Assembly (NCBI GenBank): GCA_905183005.1
Contig: CAJJDO010000004.1
Span: forward strand, 131,764 to 195,763
Length of the DNA stretch: 64,000 bases
Source of the DNA: Paramecium pentaurelia
Lineage: Eukaryota > Ciliophora > Oligohymenophorea > Peniculida > Parameciidae
Reading direction: 5' to 3'
Shown here: piece by piece, positions 11,542 to 23,954 of the stretch
How the letters are laid out: every line of letters starts with the position of its first letter
How positions within the stretch are numbered: position 1 is the first letter of the stretch
Notes under the pieces: generated by a model
Seen by the model: only the letters and a program-made list of their open reading frames with translations
Database searches by the model: none
Told to the model about the DNA's origin: nothing
Program-made: the position numbers and the translations under genes

Positions 11542-12508
11542 TCAATAATGAAATAATTCGGCAATAAATCCTTTAAATAGAACATCAAAAATAAGATCAT
11601 CTGCTTAATTATTTAATTAAATTGCTAAATCTAAGCAGAAAATCATTCTTTATATTATGTTTTAGTAAATTTCTTATTTAAGTTAGAAATCAGAATATTA
11701 TATTTCTATTTGTTCCATTTCATTTTATAGATATACTATTATATGAATTTTATTTTATTAACTATTATTTCCTGAAAAGCAATGAGCTTTGAGAATCTAT
11801 TAAGTTGGTACTTTCCACAATTTATTAAAAATTTTTTACATAAAATGTGTACGAATAGATTTGAGATGGACATCCCAAGATTCTAATTTAGAAATCATAA
11901 ATTTATGTTGCTTATCTCCTTTAATTCTAGCTGAGTGATTGTTCTTTTTTTATGTTTTATCGTTAATTTTAGGTACTAGTGTAAATTATATGTATGTACT
12001 TGACTTAAATTTATTCATTTATAATTTATTGGCATAATCTAATACTTTAGAAAAAAAATCAGATCCTCCAATTACTTTACTATTGATTGAGCTCTTAAAT
12101 TCAAATAAAATGTCATATTATTACTACATTGAAATTGGTTTCAATTACTATGGTTATTGTTACCCTGTACTAAATTAATCTTCCATATCCATATTATCAA
12201 TAAATGAGAATTCTTATCTTAATAGAATGGTTATAAATACCAATTGGTAAAAATTTATTTCTCTCAAAATCAAGATCAGAAAATGCAAAGTTATTAGTAT
12301 CTCCAAAATTAAAATATTCATCTGTAAATGAGTGTTCTTCTGGTATACGAAATTGATCAGCTTAAAATATGCTTACTTCTGAATATTATGTCATTCCATT
12401 TAAATTCTGATTCACCAACAGTAAAAAAAAACAAAAAATTTGTATTAAAGTAGCAGAATCAAACTTTTTACCTTTTTTCCAGTCTTGAATTTCTTTTAAA
12501 TTTAGCAT
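11542..12508 (-). CDS. Hypothetical protein
   Basis: 312 residues with one 28-nt intron at 12213-12240 that joins PIEF to a Gln-rich segment. The first third is mixed, with acidic and aromatic residues (EEHSFTDEYFNFGDTNN). The middle is Gln-rich, and the last 150 residues look globular, alternating charged and hydrophobic residues (ISKLESWDVHLKSIRTHF). No known domain is visible. Both exons remain open in one frame across the splice and have protein-like composition, supporting a real gene. Confidence 0.65.
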
Positions 12509-13012
12509 GTTATTAATTATAAAAAAAATATAAATATTTTCTAAAATCATTTAAAAAACTTTATCAATAAATATTCTGACCTATTTTTCTGCTTTATATT
12601 CTATTCTTTATTATTATTTTCTCTAAATCAAAATAATAATCAGAGAAAAAAATGTAGATTAAGAAAAGAATTGAACATTGCTTATAGTATTTATTAATTA
12701 ATATAATATTAATAGAATTTTTGAAATAATATTTAAACAAATGATGTAAAATTTTAAATCATATAATTCACAGTTTATTAAAAGCTCAATAATAGTATAA
12801 ATATTAAAAAACCAATATAGATGTTTCAGATATCTCATATTATTATTTTTATTAATATTAATTAGTTTTCTATTAATATTTTAATGATCTTAAGATAAAA
12901 AATTTATAGAAAAGCGCCAATTACTTATTCATAATGTTCATTAAAATTGTAAGAAACACTACACTTAGAATTAATGTTATCACTATTATTGAATGATTAA
13001 AATTTAACAGTT
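12509..13012. other. Intergenic, no gene seen
   Basis: AT-rich sequence with short poly-A and poly-T runs. No supported gene on either strand. Confidence 0.5.
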
Positions 13013-13475
13013 TCAAAAATCAAATATTTAATTTGTATCTTTTATTGCCTTTAAATTCTAAAGAAGTATGAAGTCATATTTTCTTAATTGTTTTACAATT
13101 GTTTTTTAAATCCTAAAAATACATCTTACCAAGTTTTTAATGCAAATTTTAACACTATTTGATGAAATTTCCATTTTCTTTATTTATTTATAGGATAAAT
13201 GTTTTCCACTTTTATTTGCCTCTTCTTCAATTTCAAATTTCTACCTAGATCTTTTAAACAATTTCCAGAGGAATTAAAAAGTTAATCTATTAAAAGAATT
13301 ATATGATAATCTCTAAAGGGGTTATTCTAAATTAATGTAATAGTTAAATAAAGCCTATATTATTATATTTCATTAAAACAATTAAATTAATCTACCCTTC
13401 ATAAAATATCTATTATTTTACCAGGTAATCTAACTATTATTTCAATTAATAAAAATTGAATACATTTTCAGTTGA
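13013..13475 (-). CDS. Hypothetical protein, start uncertain
   Basis: A minus-strand frame ending at TGA 13013 stays open for over 100 codons, and a 25-nt GT..AG segment near 13354-13378 links it to an upstream open segment. The composition is fairly protein-like (RSRQKFEIEEEANKSGKHL), but I find no secure ATG and no known domain. It may be a small basic protein or a decayed gene. Confidence 0.35.
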
Positions 13476-13842
13476 ATAATTGCTTAATATTTAATATTTA
13501 ATAAAATTATAATTATAAAATTATTGCTTAATTTTCTTTAAAATCTTAGGTTAAATCTATTAATAATTTAATATTAAAAATACAAACTCAAGTTTTTTAT
13601 TTTTCCTTTATATTCTTAGATATTAGAATATAAATAGAATTTAATGATTTTTTTTATTTTTAACTTATTTACTATGTTGTATTATAAAAACTCATATAAT
13701 TAATGAGTTTATTGAAGTTTATTATTTAATAAACTAATGAAGAGATTAAGAATTTATGAAATAATTTTATAATGCATTTTTATTTATTCAGAAAATTAGA
13801 AACAACTATAGTTAATTTTATATATAAATATATAATTTCGAG
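13476..13842. other. Intergenic, no gene seen
   Basis: AT-rich DNA separating the uncertain minus-strand frame from the membrane-protein gene starting at 13843. Nothing conserved seen. Confidence 0.5.
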
Positions 13843-14375
13843 ATGAACGATGAGTTTTTGACTTGTGCCAAGATAATTGAATTTTTTTGGCTATTGTTAG
13901 CATTTGTTTTCTTTTTTTTTGCTGCTTATGCTAAATTCAGATTAAAAAAGGAGATTCATTTAGATATTGAGAATTTGAATTCGAATCACACATCAGTTAA
14001 ATATTAAGTTCCTTCATAATAAGGAGATGCACAAGAGATTCATATGGTAGATTAAAATGTTTCAAATTCTGGATAATTATAATCAGTAGCTTAATAAAAT
14101 AAAGAACCACCTGTATGTTTAAAAATCAATATTAGACAAAATTAGAAGAATTTTACAAGAAGTCATTAAGTATTACAAGTAGAATATTCCCTTAATTGGC
14201 TGTTGTTATTATTTGCATTTTAAACGGGGCTAGTTATGCATTTGCAGTAGCTTGCGTTATTTTATACTTTATATCAATCCTTTTATTTAATATACTGCAA
14301 ATATAAGATTGTTTAGGGTCTTAAGGAATGAAAAGTATTTTAAATTTATTATATTTTGAGATATGTTTAAGTTGA
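13843..14375 (+). CDS. Small membrane protein with N- and C-terminal hydrophobic segments
   Basis: 169 residues with one 23-nt intron (14113-14135). Residues 11-28 form one transmembrane helix rich in Phe. Residues 30-110 are hydrophilic and Gln/Asn-rich. Two further hydrophobic stretches follow at about 118-150 (AVVIICILNGASYAFAVACV, then ILYFISILLF). Three membrane spans with a polar loop are predicted. No family is recognised. Confidence 0.65.
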
Positions 14376-14498
14376 CAAATAACATTTGGTTAATATGTCT
14401 ATTCATAAATTATTTAGCTAGTTCATTATTTTGATTTTTATGATATTTTATAAAGGTTTTAGATATAATTAATTAAACAAAAAGTATCTTTATATGAT

Positions 14499-15032
14499 TC
14501 AATTTTTGAATTTAGTATATAAAACTTGTTATTTTTTATCAAAAGAAACCTTCTTAATAGATCTTTGAGAGCCAGCTGAAAGTGAAATATTTGAACTCTC
14601 TTATCCACTCCTTTTTCTTAGAATAGGCTTTTATTTAGAAGTATCAGCGAATGAATTTTTTTGATCAAAAGAATTATTTAGATTGCCATTGTATGAATTA
14701 TTCATATCATCATTTTTTAATTTGGATACATTGATGGCTTCAATGGCAAAATTTTTCTTAATCCAGGGGTTTTATTGTTGACTGTCTATCTCTTCAGATT
14801 ATAAAGCTGTATAAAAGAAGAGTTGATCAACTTGTCTTTCATTTTATAATTGAGATAATTCATTTTTTGGAGATTCTTCCTTCTCAACCTATTCATCAGT
14901 TATCAAAATACTGATAATTGGAGTAGGTCTAAATAAATTAGGTGGGCCATTTAATTTATTTGAATGTTATGAAATTGTTTTTATTTCCACTTGTGTCTAT
15001 TGTGATCCTTTAACACAAATTGATGTACCCAT
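14499..15032 (-). CDS. Lipid-anchored Ser/Asn-rich protein with possible PP1-docking motif
   Basis: 177 residues, no intron. The N-terminus is MGTSICV: Gly2, Ser4 and Cys6 fit a myristoylation plus palmitoylation signal. The rest is largely disordered, rich in Ser, Asn and Gln. Close to the C-terminus lies KKVSFDKK, which matches the RVxF-type docking motif ([RK]VxF) by which many regulators bind protein phosphatase 1. The membrane anchor plus docking site suggest a phosphatase-targeting subunit, but this is inference from short motifs. Confidence 0.65.
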
Positions 15033-15580
15033 ACTTGTAAATTGTTAATATTTTAAATAAGATAAAAAAATTTAATAAGTTTTTATAAATATGTTATGCC
15101 ATTCTAATAATATTTTAATACTTTTTGTTATATCCTATTATTAATATCTTAATTATTAGAAAAATATATCAATTTTACAAATCTTTTCTATTTTAAACAT
15201 ACTATTTAGGATATAAATATTCTAAAGATTTTTTGGAAATAGATATTCTACTGGACATAGCTAGAAATTCCAAAAATATTGAAGATTTATAAATAATATT
15301 ATCTATGAATAAGTTTTTCCTAAATAAAATTACACAAAAATATAATTTAATTATCTGATTCTAAAATTATTTCATTACTATAATGAAAATTAAATAAAAA
15401 GTTTTAAAAATTTTATTATTCTAAAGATACAAATAATTTAAATGAATTAATAATTATAGTTTAAATTAAAATATGATTTAAAATATATACATAATTAACA
15501 TAATTGAAAAATTTATAAAAACTACAGGTTTAATAACAAAAAGATTTCATAATGATCATAATAATCATCAATTAATAGAT
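15033..15580. other. Intergenic, no gene seen
   Basis: About 550 bp of AT-rich sequence between the lipid-anchored protein's start and the kinase gene's stop. No coding segment supported. Confidence 0.5.
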
Positions 15581-17314
15581 TCAATGCTTTTATTCATCAT
15601 CTACTTCATATATGGCTTATTATCTTTATTAATTGAATTTCGAGTATGTGAATTTCCTTTTTATAACACTTTATTAAATGAGTCTAGGACTATTACAAAA
15701 ATTCATTCTTCCAGAATCAGGTGATTAAGTATCTGGTGTTAATGGATCAAAATCTTAAGTGGAAAACTTCTTAAATGCACTTTTCTTAGAAAAATCAGTA
15801 GGTGAATATTCGTTAAGAGCTAAATTTTTTTTTTTTGCATGTTATGCTAATCTAGGACTATTTAATGTTGGAATTCTATTTCTAGATGTTTCTTCTTCTT
15901 CATTGTCATCATCTCTTTATCGAGATCTTTATTTGATTTCTGGTAATTATAATCTATCAGATTTTTCAGTTTTGAAATTTGATGTTTACCAAGGTTTACT
16001 ATTATTATTAATTTACTTTTTAGATGATTAAAATTTCATTTTTCTATCAATAAATGTTCCAGTAAAAAATGGATGATCTAAAGCTTATTATGCTGAAATC
16101 CTTTAATGTGGTACAGCCTATAACATTTAAGATATTAAATCAATAGCTAATTAAGGAGTTGAATAGATATAAAGAGTATCCAAATTTATTACGCATTTCT
16201 TGTTTAACTTAAGAATTTCATGATAGTCATTTCCTGGAAATAAATCTTTAGATGTAATTCTAAGGGTTATAATAATATTACAATTTATAGAATATACAAC
16301 CAACGCTGAACATATCACAAATCTTATCATATTTAAAGCTAAGATCTTTGAGATTGGCTATTTCTGGTGCTACATATCCAGGAGTACCACATTTAGGAAA
16401 AGGATAAGTTGCAGCAGTTTGCCATGTAGCTAATCCAAAATCTACTATTCTCAATCCATGTATATCATTTTGTTTTTTAAACATTATATTTTCTGGTTTT
16501 AAATCTCTATGCATTATATTTAATGAATGCATATGTGCTACTGCAGTTAAGATAGCCTTAAAATTTAATTGAATTAATTACAAACATGATAGACCTGATT
16601 TCATCCCAATCTAATTATATTATTCCTTTAGAAATCAAATCATGAAGTGAATTTCCTTTCAAGTATTCTAATATGAGATAAAATGTAGTTTCTCCTTCAT
16701 ATACTTCCTCCATCTTTACTATATATTCATGATCAAGAGCTGCCATCAAATTAATTTCATTAAACAAAGCTTCCTAATTAGATTATAAACAGATATTTTT
16801 ACATAGCCTCCATCTTCCCTTAGATATCTCTTCTCAACATTTTTGGATGCGAATTCTTGTTTGTCGCATTTATCCATAACAAGATAAACCTTTGTATATA
16901 ATAAATAATAGAATACTCTTGAAGAACCTCCTCTTCCTATTTATTTGATAGGTAAATAGAAATCACTCACATCTCTATACATTACTCTATTTCTTAGTAA
17001 TCTCTTTAATTATTTAAATTCTTCAAAGTTTCCATCAAAATACTTAACCTCATCCTTGTTTTCAAATCCCATTTGTGTAATTTTTTGTCTATCCTATTAC
17101 CAGTAGATTTTTTGTTAAAGATTAATTTCAAGAACATATTTTGGTTATTGGGAATTAAGTTCCTTTTCTAATATTACCTAAGAAATACTTGAGTCAAAAT
17201 CAAATGGTTATCTATTACATATAAAAAGTAGGTTAGTTCTTTGCGAGTATTCCTACGTTAACAAACCATCTAGAAAGATGCATTTTCATACACAATATCA
17301 GTGATATTATTCAT
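15581..17314 (-). CDS. CAMK-like Ser/Thr kinase with possible N-terminal PH-like domain
   Basis: 525 residues and six introns of 22-31 nt. The first 110 residues (VNVGILAKNQ, later KITQMGFENKDEVKYF) resemble the divergent PH-like domain placed before kinase domains in several Paramecium kinases. The kinase domain follows: IGRGGSSRV, catalytic Lys in FASKN, HRDLKPEN, DFGLATW, CGTPGYVAPEI, ending at LDHPFFTG. All catalytic residues are present. The last 110 residues are a basic, Ser-rich tail with SPR motifs that could be phosphorylation sites. No EF-hands follow, so it is not a classic calcium-dependent protein kinase; lipid binding may recruit it to membranes (inferred). Confidence 0.88.
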
Positions 17315-17683
17315 TTATTAAGCTAAATTATATTAATTTAAGTAAAATTAACAAAGTAAATATTTAAGAATTGCTTAATCATTAAAATTATTTATAATTA
17401 AGGGATAATCATTTATATTTTGTAATCTATATATTAAACTAAATGGTTATTTAAATAAGTATTATTTTATATATGGCCTAATTAAAAACTAAATATTTTA
17501 TGATTCAGTATTTAATATATATATATAGTATATAAGTAAATAGAAAGGAGAAACAATGAAATTTGAGATTTTAGGCAAAGACTATGGCATTTGATTAGTT
17601 TTCTATATAATTAATTGACAATTTTTATATAAAAATTTAGATTTCTTAAAATTAATTGTGTAATTAAGAATGCCATATTTAAA
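17315..17683. other. Intergenic, no gene seen
   Basis: AT-rich gap containing alternating TA runs near 17515-17530. No coding segment supported. Confidence 0.5.
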
Positions 17684-18099
17684 TCATTTTTAGTTTTCTT
17701 TCTTTAAGCTTTCACGTAAACGAATTCTTAATTTAATATAAATATCTACCTTTCTTTGGCTGATCTTTCCATATCTCCAATTTCATCACTTCCCAAACGA
17801 TACATCACAAACAATATTACTCCAGCAAACCATCCCATATAGATACAAAAATAGAAAGCATTTTTCAATCTTAATTCTCTTGATTATGGTTTCAATTCTT
17901 CATCTAACTTTTAACTATCATTTTATATATGCTTTTACTTTTGAGCTAATTATTCTCTAGTCAACTAAGGACCTCTTTAAAAATCTTTATAATCTTATTT
18001 CTATCCCTTAAAATTGTATTTAGGAGGAGCATCTATTTTCTATCCTCCTTTTACAACATTCTCATAAAAATTCTTATAAATGTTCCTTAATTTTTACAT
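17684..18099 (-). CDS. Small single-pass membrane protein, possibly mitochondrial
   Basis: 130 residues, one 23-nt intron near the 3' end. The N-terminal 80 residues are basic and polar. One hydrophobic helix follows (FYFCIYMGWFAGVILFVMY), then a short charged tail ending KKENQK. This layout resembles small inner-membrane assembly proteins, but I see no diagnostic motif. Its start codon lies 43 bp from that of the divergent MORN gene. Confidence 0.65.
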
Positions 18100-18142
18100 T
18101 AATTATATATATATATCTATCCTTAATTTTTATTATAACTAA

Positions 18143-19200
18143 ATGGGACAGTAGTGTTGTAATGTAAAAAATGCTTATGTTCCTGATCAGATACCAATAA
18201 ACATTTATACTCCAGATCAAATTGATTATTAAGGACTTTAAAATACAAAATAAATGCTAGAAGTAGTCAGTTAGGGTTTTGATGATGATTAAAGCAACAG
18301 AAATATAATTGAAGATGAACATTTACCATCAGATGCAATGAAATTACATGAGATTCCTAAATTAGATAATCAAAAAGCAGAATCAATTAGACAATAACTT
18401 GGCTCTATCAAACTAAATTATGATTCTGAATATCCAATTTATCAACCTGTATAAATTGTAAATTACAAACCAAATGGAGATATTCATTCAATTGTTATTT
18501 ATGAAGGTCAATGGTATAAATCAAAAAGAAATGGAGCAGGTATTCAATATTATCCTGATGGTTCAATTTATGAAGGTCATTGGTGTCATAACAAACATGA
18601 TGGATTTGGTAGAATTATCTATGCAGATGGAGAATATTATATAGGAGAATGGAGATTAGGATAAACTCATGGTGAAGGAACATTAGTTACTAAAGAGTTG
18701 ACTTATATAGGAAGATGGGAAGATGATTTATAAGTAAGTATATTTTTATATTAAGAATGGATAAGGTTATGAAAAAAAGATTAATGGTACTACTTATGAA
18801 GGATAATTTAAAAATGGACGTAAGCATGGATCAGGCTTAGTTAAATATTCAGATAATTCTTAATATAAAGGAAACTTTGTTGAAGATCGTTACGAGGGGA
18901 TTGGAGAATATAAATGGAATGATGGTAGAACTTATGGGGGAGAATGGAAAAATAATCTAATGAATGGTAAAGGTGAAATGAGATACCCAAATGGAGATAA
19001 ATATATAGGTATAATATTAAAATCATCATCTAGGACATTTTAAGAATGATAAAAAACATGGATTAGGAAAATTTATTTAAATGAATGGTAGATCTATTGA
19101 AGGAGAATGGGATGAAGGTAAATTAAATGGAGAAGCTAAAATAACAGAACCTAATGGAGAATCATTTTTTGCTAATTTTAAAAACGATTAAATTATTTGA
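18143..19200 (+). CDS. MORN-repeat protein with dual-acylation N-terminus (paralogue 2)
   Basis: 336 residues with introns at 18734-18755 and 19009-19033. About ten MORN repeats occupy residues 115-336 (YEGQFKNGRKHGSG and similar). The N-terminus MGQQCCN (Gly2, Cys5, Cys6) predicts myristoylation and palmitoylation. Domain order, linker length and lipid signal match the MORN gene at 3574, so the two are likely paralogues, but the linkers have diverged and the introns lie in different repeats. Expected role: membrane-associated scaffold. Confidence 0.9.
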
Positions 19201-19728
19201 TATTGACATTATACTTTAGATTAATATTATAAAAAGCAATAAAAATTTGCCATTTTCATTTAAATATCTTATAAAAATTATTAATTTATAAGCGATCACA
19301 CAAATTTTAATGACCTTAGAATAATCATAAAAAGAATATTTCGATTAATTTTAATTAATTCAATAATCTATGTAAAATTACTAGTTCTTAATTAAAAATA
19401 TAGAAATTTTCAAATAATTAAGATTCTTGATTATAATTAGTTTATTTAATTATTAAAAGGATTAGACAATCAATATCAAATTACAATCAATTTTTTTGAT
19501 AATAACCTTAATTTGTTCAAATAAAAAAGAAATTAGAATTTTTTATTAATTTTCACTTATTAAATTGTTAAATTGATTACTTTTGAATATGTGTGTAGAT
19601 TGTTAAATTAAAATTCATTTTAGAAATCTTTACTATATTGTAATATATTTTTTCTTTGTTTTAAGCTCATTTGGTTAAATTTGTTTAGAGTATTAAAAAT
19701 ATCATTAATTTTATTAATTCAAATTTTT
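19201..19728. other. Intergenic, no gene seen
   Basis: About 530 bp of AT-rich DNA between two genes transcribed in the same direction. No coding segment supported. Confidence 0.5.
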
Positions 19729-21198
19729 ATGAGCTCCCTCTTTGTTAAATGTTTATAATGTAATCAAAGACCAGCAACAATAAAATGTCAATAGTGTAAA
19801 ATTGGCTAAGTTGTCAGATTATGTTACAGCTGTGATTCACAGGTGCATAATAGATAAGGACCTATTGGTCAGCAACATAAGACAGAAATCATTCCTTATT
19901 AAGGTAATAATGCAAATTTAATATATCGTAGAAATGTATTAAAAAGCTCCTCAATCAGCAGGTTAAACAAACTAAGGAAATAAATTTGAAAATACTCAAA
20001 TTGCTCAAAAAAAATAATAACCTTAACAGTCATAATAACCTTAACAGTCATAATAATCATAACAGTCATAATAATCTTAGGGATAATTTAAATTTGCAGC
20101 CACAACTAAATAAGAACCATCTTAATTTACTTAGAAGCCTATTACAAATGTGGGAAAACCACTTCAATAACCAGCTACAAGAGAAATTAATTTCTCTGGC
20201 ACTAGATCAAACAATAAGCCAAGATATGATTAAAAAGAGGAAGAGCAATACAATAGTTCATAAAAAAATTCTGTAATTAATGTATCATTATGTAATATAG
20301 GATTAAAAAAATTCCTTAAATAACTAATTGAAGGAGGAGTAAGATACATGCTAATAACTTAAAAAAGAACTAAAATAAGCTTAGGATTAATTAAATTCCA
20401 TAAATAAAGAAGTTGAAAAGAAAATGTAAATAGTATTGATTTAATTTTTTAGCAAGGCATCTTAATAGGAACTTGAGAAAAAACTTAATGATTTAAAAAA
20501 GGAAGGAGCCGAAGAAAAGAAGAAAACTTAATAATTGACTGAAGATGTTAAAAAGTTGAAAGAATAATTAAAGAATGCTGAATCTTAAACTTAAAAGAAA
20601 TTGGATCAACAAAAAAAATAATATGAAAAATAAATGCAAGAAATGGAATAAACTATAAATGAGAAGCAATAATAAATTGATGAAATTGCTTAAGAATTTT
20701 AGAATTATAATCTAGAAGATATATAAGCTAAAATGGAAGAAATGGCAAATGATATCAATATGAAAGATTAAATTATTGAATAATTACAAACACAATTATA
20801 AAAAGGAGAAGGCAATTAAAATGGAGATGGATAAGAAGGTGATAAAGAAGAAATCATAGCTTAAATAGAGTAAAAGGATTAAGAAATCAAGAAACTAGAA
20901 GAGTTAATAGAGAATTTTAAATAATTATATTAACATATGCTAGATGAAAAATAAGTCATTATGGAAGAAAATGAAAAATTAGCAAATGAGAATAATCAAT
21001 TCAGAGAAATATTTAGTGTATTATTAATAATAAGTTATATAGTAAAACTTACACTTATTTGGAATTGATCCTAATTAATTAGAAGAAGAAGGGGAAGGAG
21101 AAGGTGAAGACGGAGAAGGGTATTAACAAGAGGAAGGTATATATTAGACTCTATTAGGTGAGATAATTGAAGAAGATGAGACCAATGATACGTCTTGA
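19729..21198 (+). CDS. B-box zinc-finger protein with Gln-rich linker and coiled coil
   Basis: 453 residues; four introns of 28, 28 (20273-20300), 27 (20426-20452) and 25 nt. Residues 8-55 hold paired Cys/His ligands in B-box order: CLQCNQ, CQQCK, CYSCDSQVH, then His. A linker of short Gln/Ser/Pro repeats follows (20025-20085). From about residue 150 to 420 the chain is a Lys/Glu/Gln-rich coiled coil, and the tail is acidic and Gly-rich. B-box plus coiled coil without a RING resembles TRIM-like scaffold proteins. The 27-nt intron is a multiple of three without a stop, so it could be retained without breaking the frame. Confidence 0.8.
20025..20085 (+). repeat. In-frame Gln/Ser/Pro microrepeat
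   Basis: Short imperfect repeats of TAATAACCTTAACAGTCA type encode QQPQQSQQ-like units inside the B-box gene. Recent slippage within a disordered linker is the simplest explanation. Confidence 0.7.
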
Positions 21199-21513
21199 TA
21201 ATATATAGTATCATTTTCCAAAAATATTATTACAAATTGTTATTTTTATTCTCAATATTATAAAGGTTCTAAATTTTACATCTATAATATAATATAATAT
21301 TTCCTATATTCTACATTTTTTAAATGTTATATTTTATTATATTATATAATTAATAGCAAATTCAAATGATTAAAATATCAGATACCTATTTTCAATATAG
21401 AAATAGAATCGATTAAGAATTAAGAACTTCATATTTAAAAAATATTTAATTTTAAACTTAAATGATAATATAATATATATTAACAATATTTCAATTGAAT
21501 ATCATCTATTTAT
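21199..21513. other. Intergenic, no gene seen
   Basis: AT-rich spacer between two convergent genes. Nothing conserved. Confidence 0.5.
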
Positions 21514-22766
21514 TCACATTTCTAGTAGACTTATTTAAAAGATTTCTTTTTCAAAGTTACATTCATCATATATATGTTCAGTTGTTCTTTTGTTTAATTT
21601 TTAATGTGGTTTAGTTACATATGCAGTTTAACAATCTAAAATAACTTTAAATATACATTGTAAAAATCTTTATAATCTCTTAAAGTATAATTCCTTCCAT
21701 TATTATTCAATATCTCCATGGCCTCCATTTTCAACTAGCCAAACAGAAAATAAATGATTAGTATTTTAAGCCAATTATTCAGCATGAACAACATTAATCA
21801 TAGAGTCAGCTCCTCCATGAAGTAAATATACTGGGGCTGTCACATCAACTATGTAATCAATATTAGGAAAAATATCATAATATGATGTTTGATCAATTGT
21901 AGGGTCAATCACTCTTAGTCCACTTGACAAACCAGAATGAATGATCAATCCTCCTACATTATGTCTTGAGGCTAAGTTAGTACTTGGTCCAGATCCTATA
22001 CTATATCCATATATTATTATATTCCTTGGTTCAAATTACAATTGATCAACTAAAAAGATGTAAGCTGATTCAATATCATATAGTAAGTTTATATCAGTAG
22101 GATAACCAGTGCTTTATCCATATCCTGAATAATCATAGGAGAATAGGTTTATTTTACACTCCATGACGATATCAACATATGTATCAAACATCAAACCGAT
22201 ATCTGTAGAATTGCCATGACTATAGAGAATAATCTATTCGCTGTTTTAAAATTCAATATAAATAGACGCAATCAAATTGCCAGACTTGGACTCTAAAACA
22301 TAGCTAGAAATAGGCAATCCAGGATTATTATCAATCTCCATAGCTTTCAATTCATTGCTTATAAAATTAAACTCTTGTGAGGGATATTAACTTATGTATT
22401 ATATTGTTCATACTGCTAATTCTTTGGGTTTCTTAATTGTTACTTATATTCTGCACTTTATAGTGTGTTGTAGTATTTTATTCTTGGTGAGATTATGGAA
22501 AGATGTTCTTTAGTTAATTGATGTGACTATCTAATTGGTTGTTTGACTTGTATTAACGGTGATTGTGGCTCATCCAAAGTCCTAGATCTCTCTTCTTGCA
22601 TCGGAGAGAGAGTAAGTGTTTTTATCACTTCATTTCTGTTTCGTATTAAATAACCTACTTCTGGGGGGTTGAATGCAACGTATTGAACTATAGTTGATCT
22701 GAGACATCTAATAATTGACAATAGCTTAAACAATCCAGTCAAAATTCTTCGAAAAATCAAATACAT
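21514..22766 (-). CDS. ABHD17 (FAM108)-like alpha/beta hydrolase
   Basis: 402 residues with introns of 23 and 21 nt. The N-terminus is hydrophobic and includes the family-like VAFNPPEVGYL. The catalytic core shows YSHGNSTDIG (oxyanion loop), FSYDYSGYGQSTG, the nucleophile elbow GYSIGSG (Ser), GGADSMI (Asp) and NGGHGDIE (His), so the triad is complete. ABHD17 enzymes remove palmitate from membrane proteins; the relatives carry an N-terminal Cys cluster, which here is reduced to one Cys near residue 22. The linker at residues 50-140 is longer than in animal ABHD17. I chose the ATG at 22766 because an in-frame TGA lies upstream. A depalmitoylase fits the acylated proteins predicted nearby, but co-location is likely chance. 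Confidence 0.85.
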
Positions 22767-23257
22767 ATATAATGAAATTATAAATTTTATCAATCAACCA
22801 AATTACATTCAATTTCTTCGTCTAAATGGGTAATTTTAAATATTAACTACTGCATACAAATGATAAATAAGTATCTTCAATATTTAAATCATTGATAATC
22901 ATCATAACCAATTTTAATAAAAATATCATACTTTATAGAAGAGAAATCAATCAAAAACCTTATATGATTTAAATGAGTATGGAATATAATTTATAAAGTT
23001 AATAAATCTGAATATAAGTACTTAGAATTTATATAAAAGAATAAATATATTATTTATTAATAAGGTTTGAAGATGATATCAATTACTAAAAAGGTTCTAA
23101 TAAGAAATTAAAAAATTAAGAATTAACTTACTTTAATCTAATATAAAGTATATTCTAAATTTTGTATTTCAAATTCAATCAATTAAGATTAGATAATATA
23201 ATATAATTGCAAAATATTTTTAACATATATATATAATATATAATTTGTGTATTTTTA
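22767..23257. other. Intergenic, no gene seen
   Basis: AT-rich spacer with alternating TA runs near 23225-23242. No coding segment supported. Confidence 0.5.
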
Positions 23258-23954
23258 TCATGAATTTTTACTATGATAATGGGTTTATTGATTACCTTGA
23301 ACTTCTTGATGTTTATGAAGAGTTTGATTTTCTACTTTCACTTGATGATTTCCTAGATTATCTTCTATTTTATCTATTTTTTTTTAAATTTCTGCTTCTT
23401 CTTCTAGATTTTGATGAAGATGAAGAAGATTTGGATGAAGAGGATGATCTTCTTCTTTTTCTATCTCTTCTTTATCTTAATTCTTTTGTAACATACATTA
23501 CCTTCTTGCATCACTAGGAGTTCTTGACATAGGACACTCTTTTTTGATATGGCCTTTCTTGTAACATCTATAGCATGTTTCTCGCAAATCGCCTTATTAT
23601 AATACAATAGCTAAACCTTCCTTGCATTCATTTGCCCAATGGCCTTTGCGTCCACAATTGAAACACACATCTCTGGCTGTTGGTCCTCTTACACCTGAAG
23701 GTCGATCATCTTATCATCACACGATCAAATGTCATCCTACCTCTTTGTTTAACAGTGACACGATCACCACTAATCCTTCGCCCGTCCATTTATGATATTG
23801 CCTACTTAGCCTCATCTGAAGCTTCAAATTCAATGAAGGCATGAGTGCTTCGTAGATCAATATCCTTAATCTTTCCATACTTCTCAAACTCCTGTTATAA
23901 ATCTTCCCGCCTTATTTTAGATCCCAATCTCCCTACATAAATTTATCGACTCAT
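23258..23954 (-). CDS. SR splicing factor with RRM and two zinc knuckles
   Basis: 204 residues and three introns of 31, 26 and 25 nt. Residues 1-70 form an RRM: RNP2-like IYVGRLG and RNP1-like HAFIEFEA. Two CCHC knuckles follow, CFNCGRKGHWANEC and CYRCYKKGHIKKEC, then a tail of Arg/Ser and poly-Ser. This order (RRM, two knuckles, RS) matches the plant RSZ32/33 group, and SRSF7 with one knuckle. The expected role is splice-site selection in the nucleus. It is notable because this genome must recognise introns of about 25 nt. The hydrophobic and acidic frame on the plus strand over 23245-23517 is the complement of the RS tail. Confidence 0.92.

Noticed and set aside
23245..23517. Plus-strand frame with Leu and Asp/Glu blocks
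   Set aside because: It is the complement of the RS and poly-Ser tail of the SR splicing factor.
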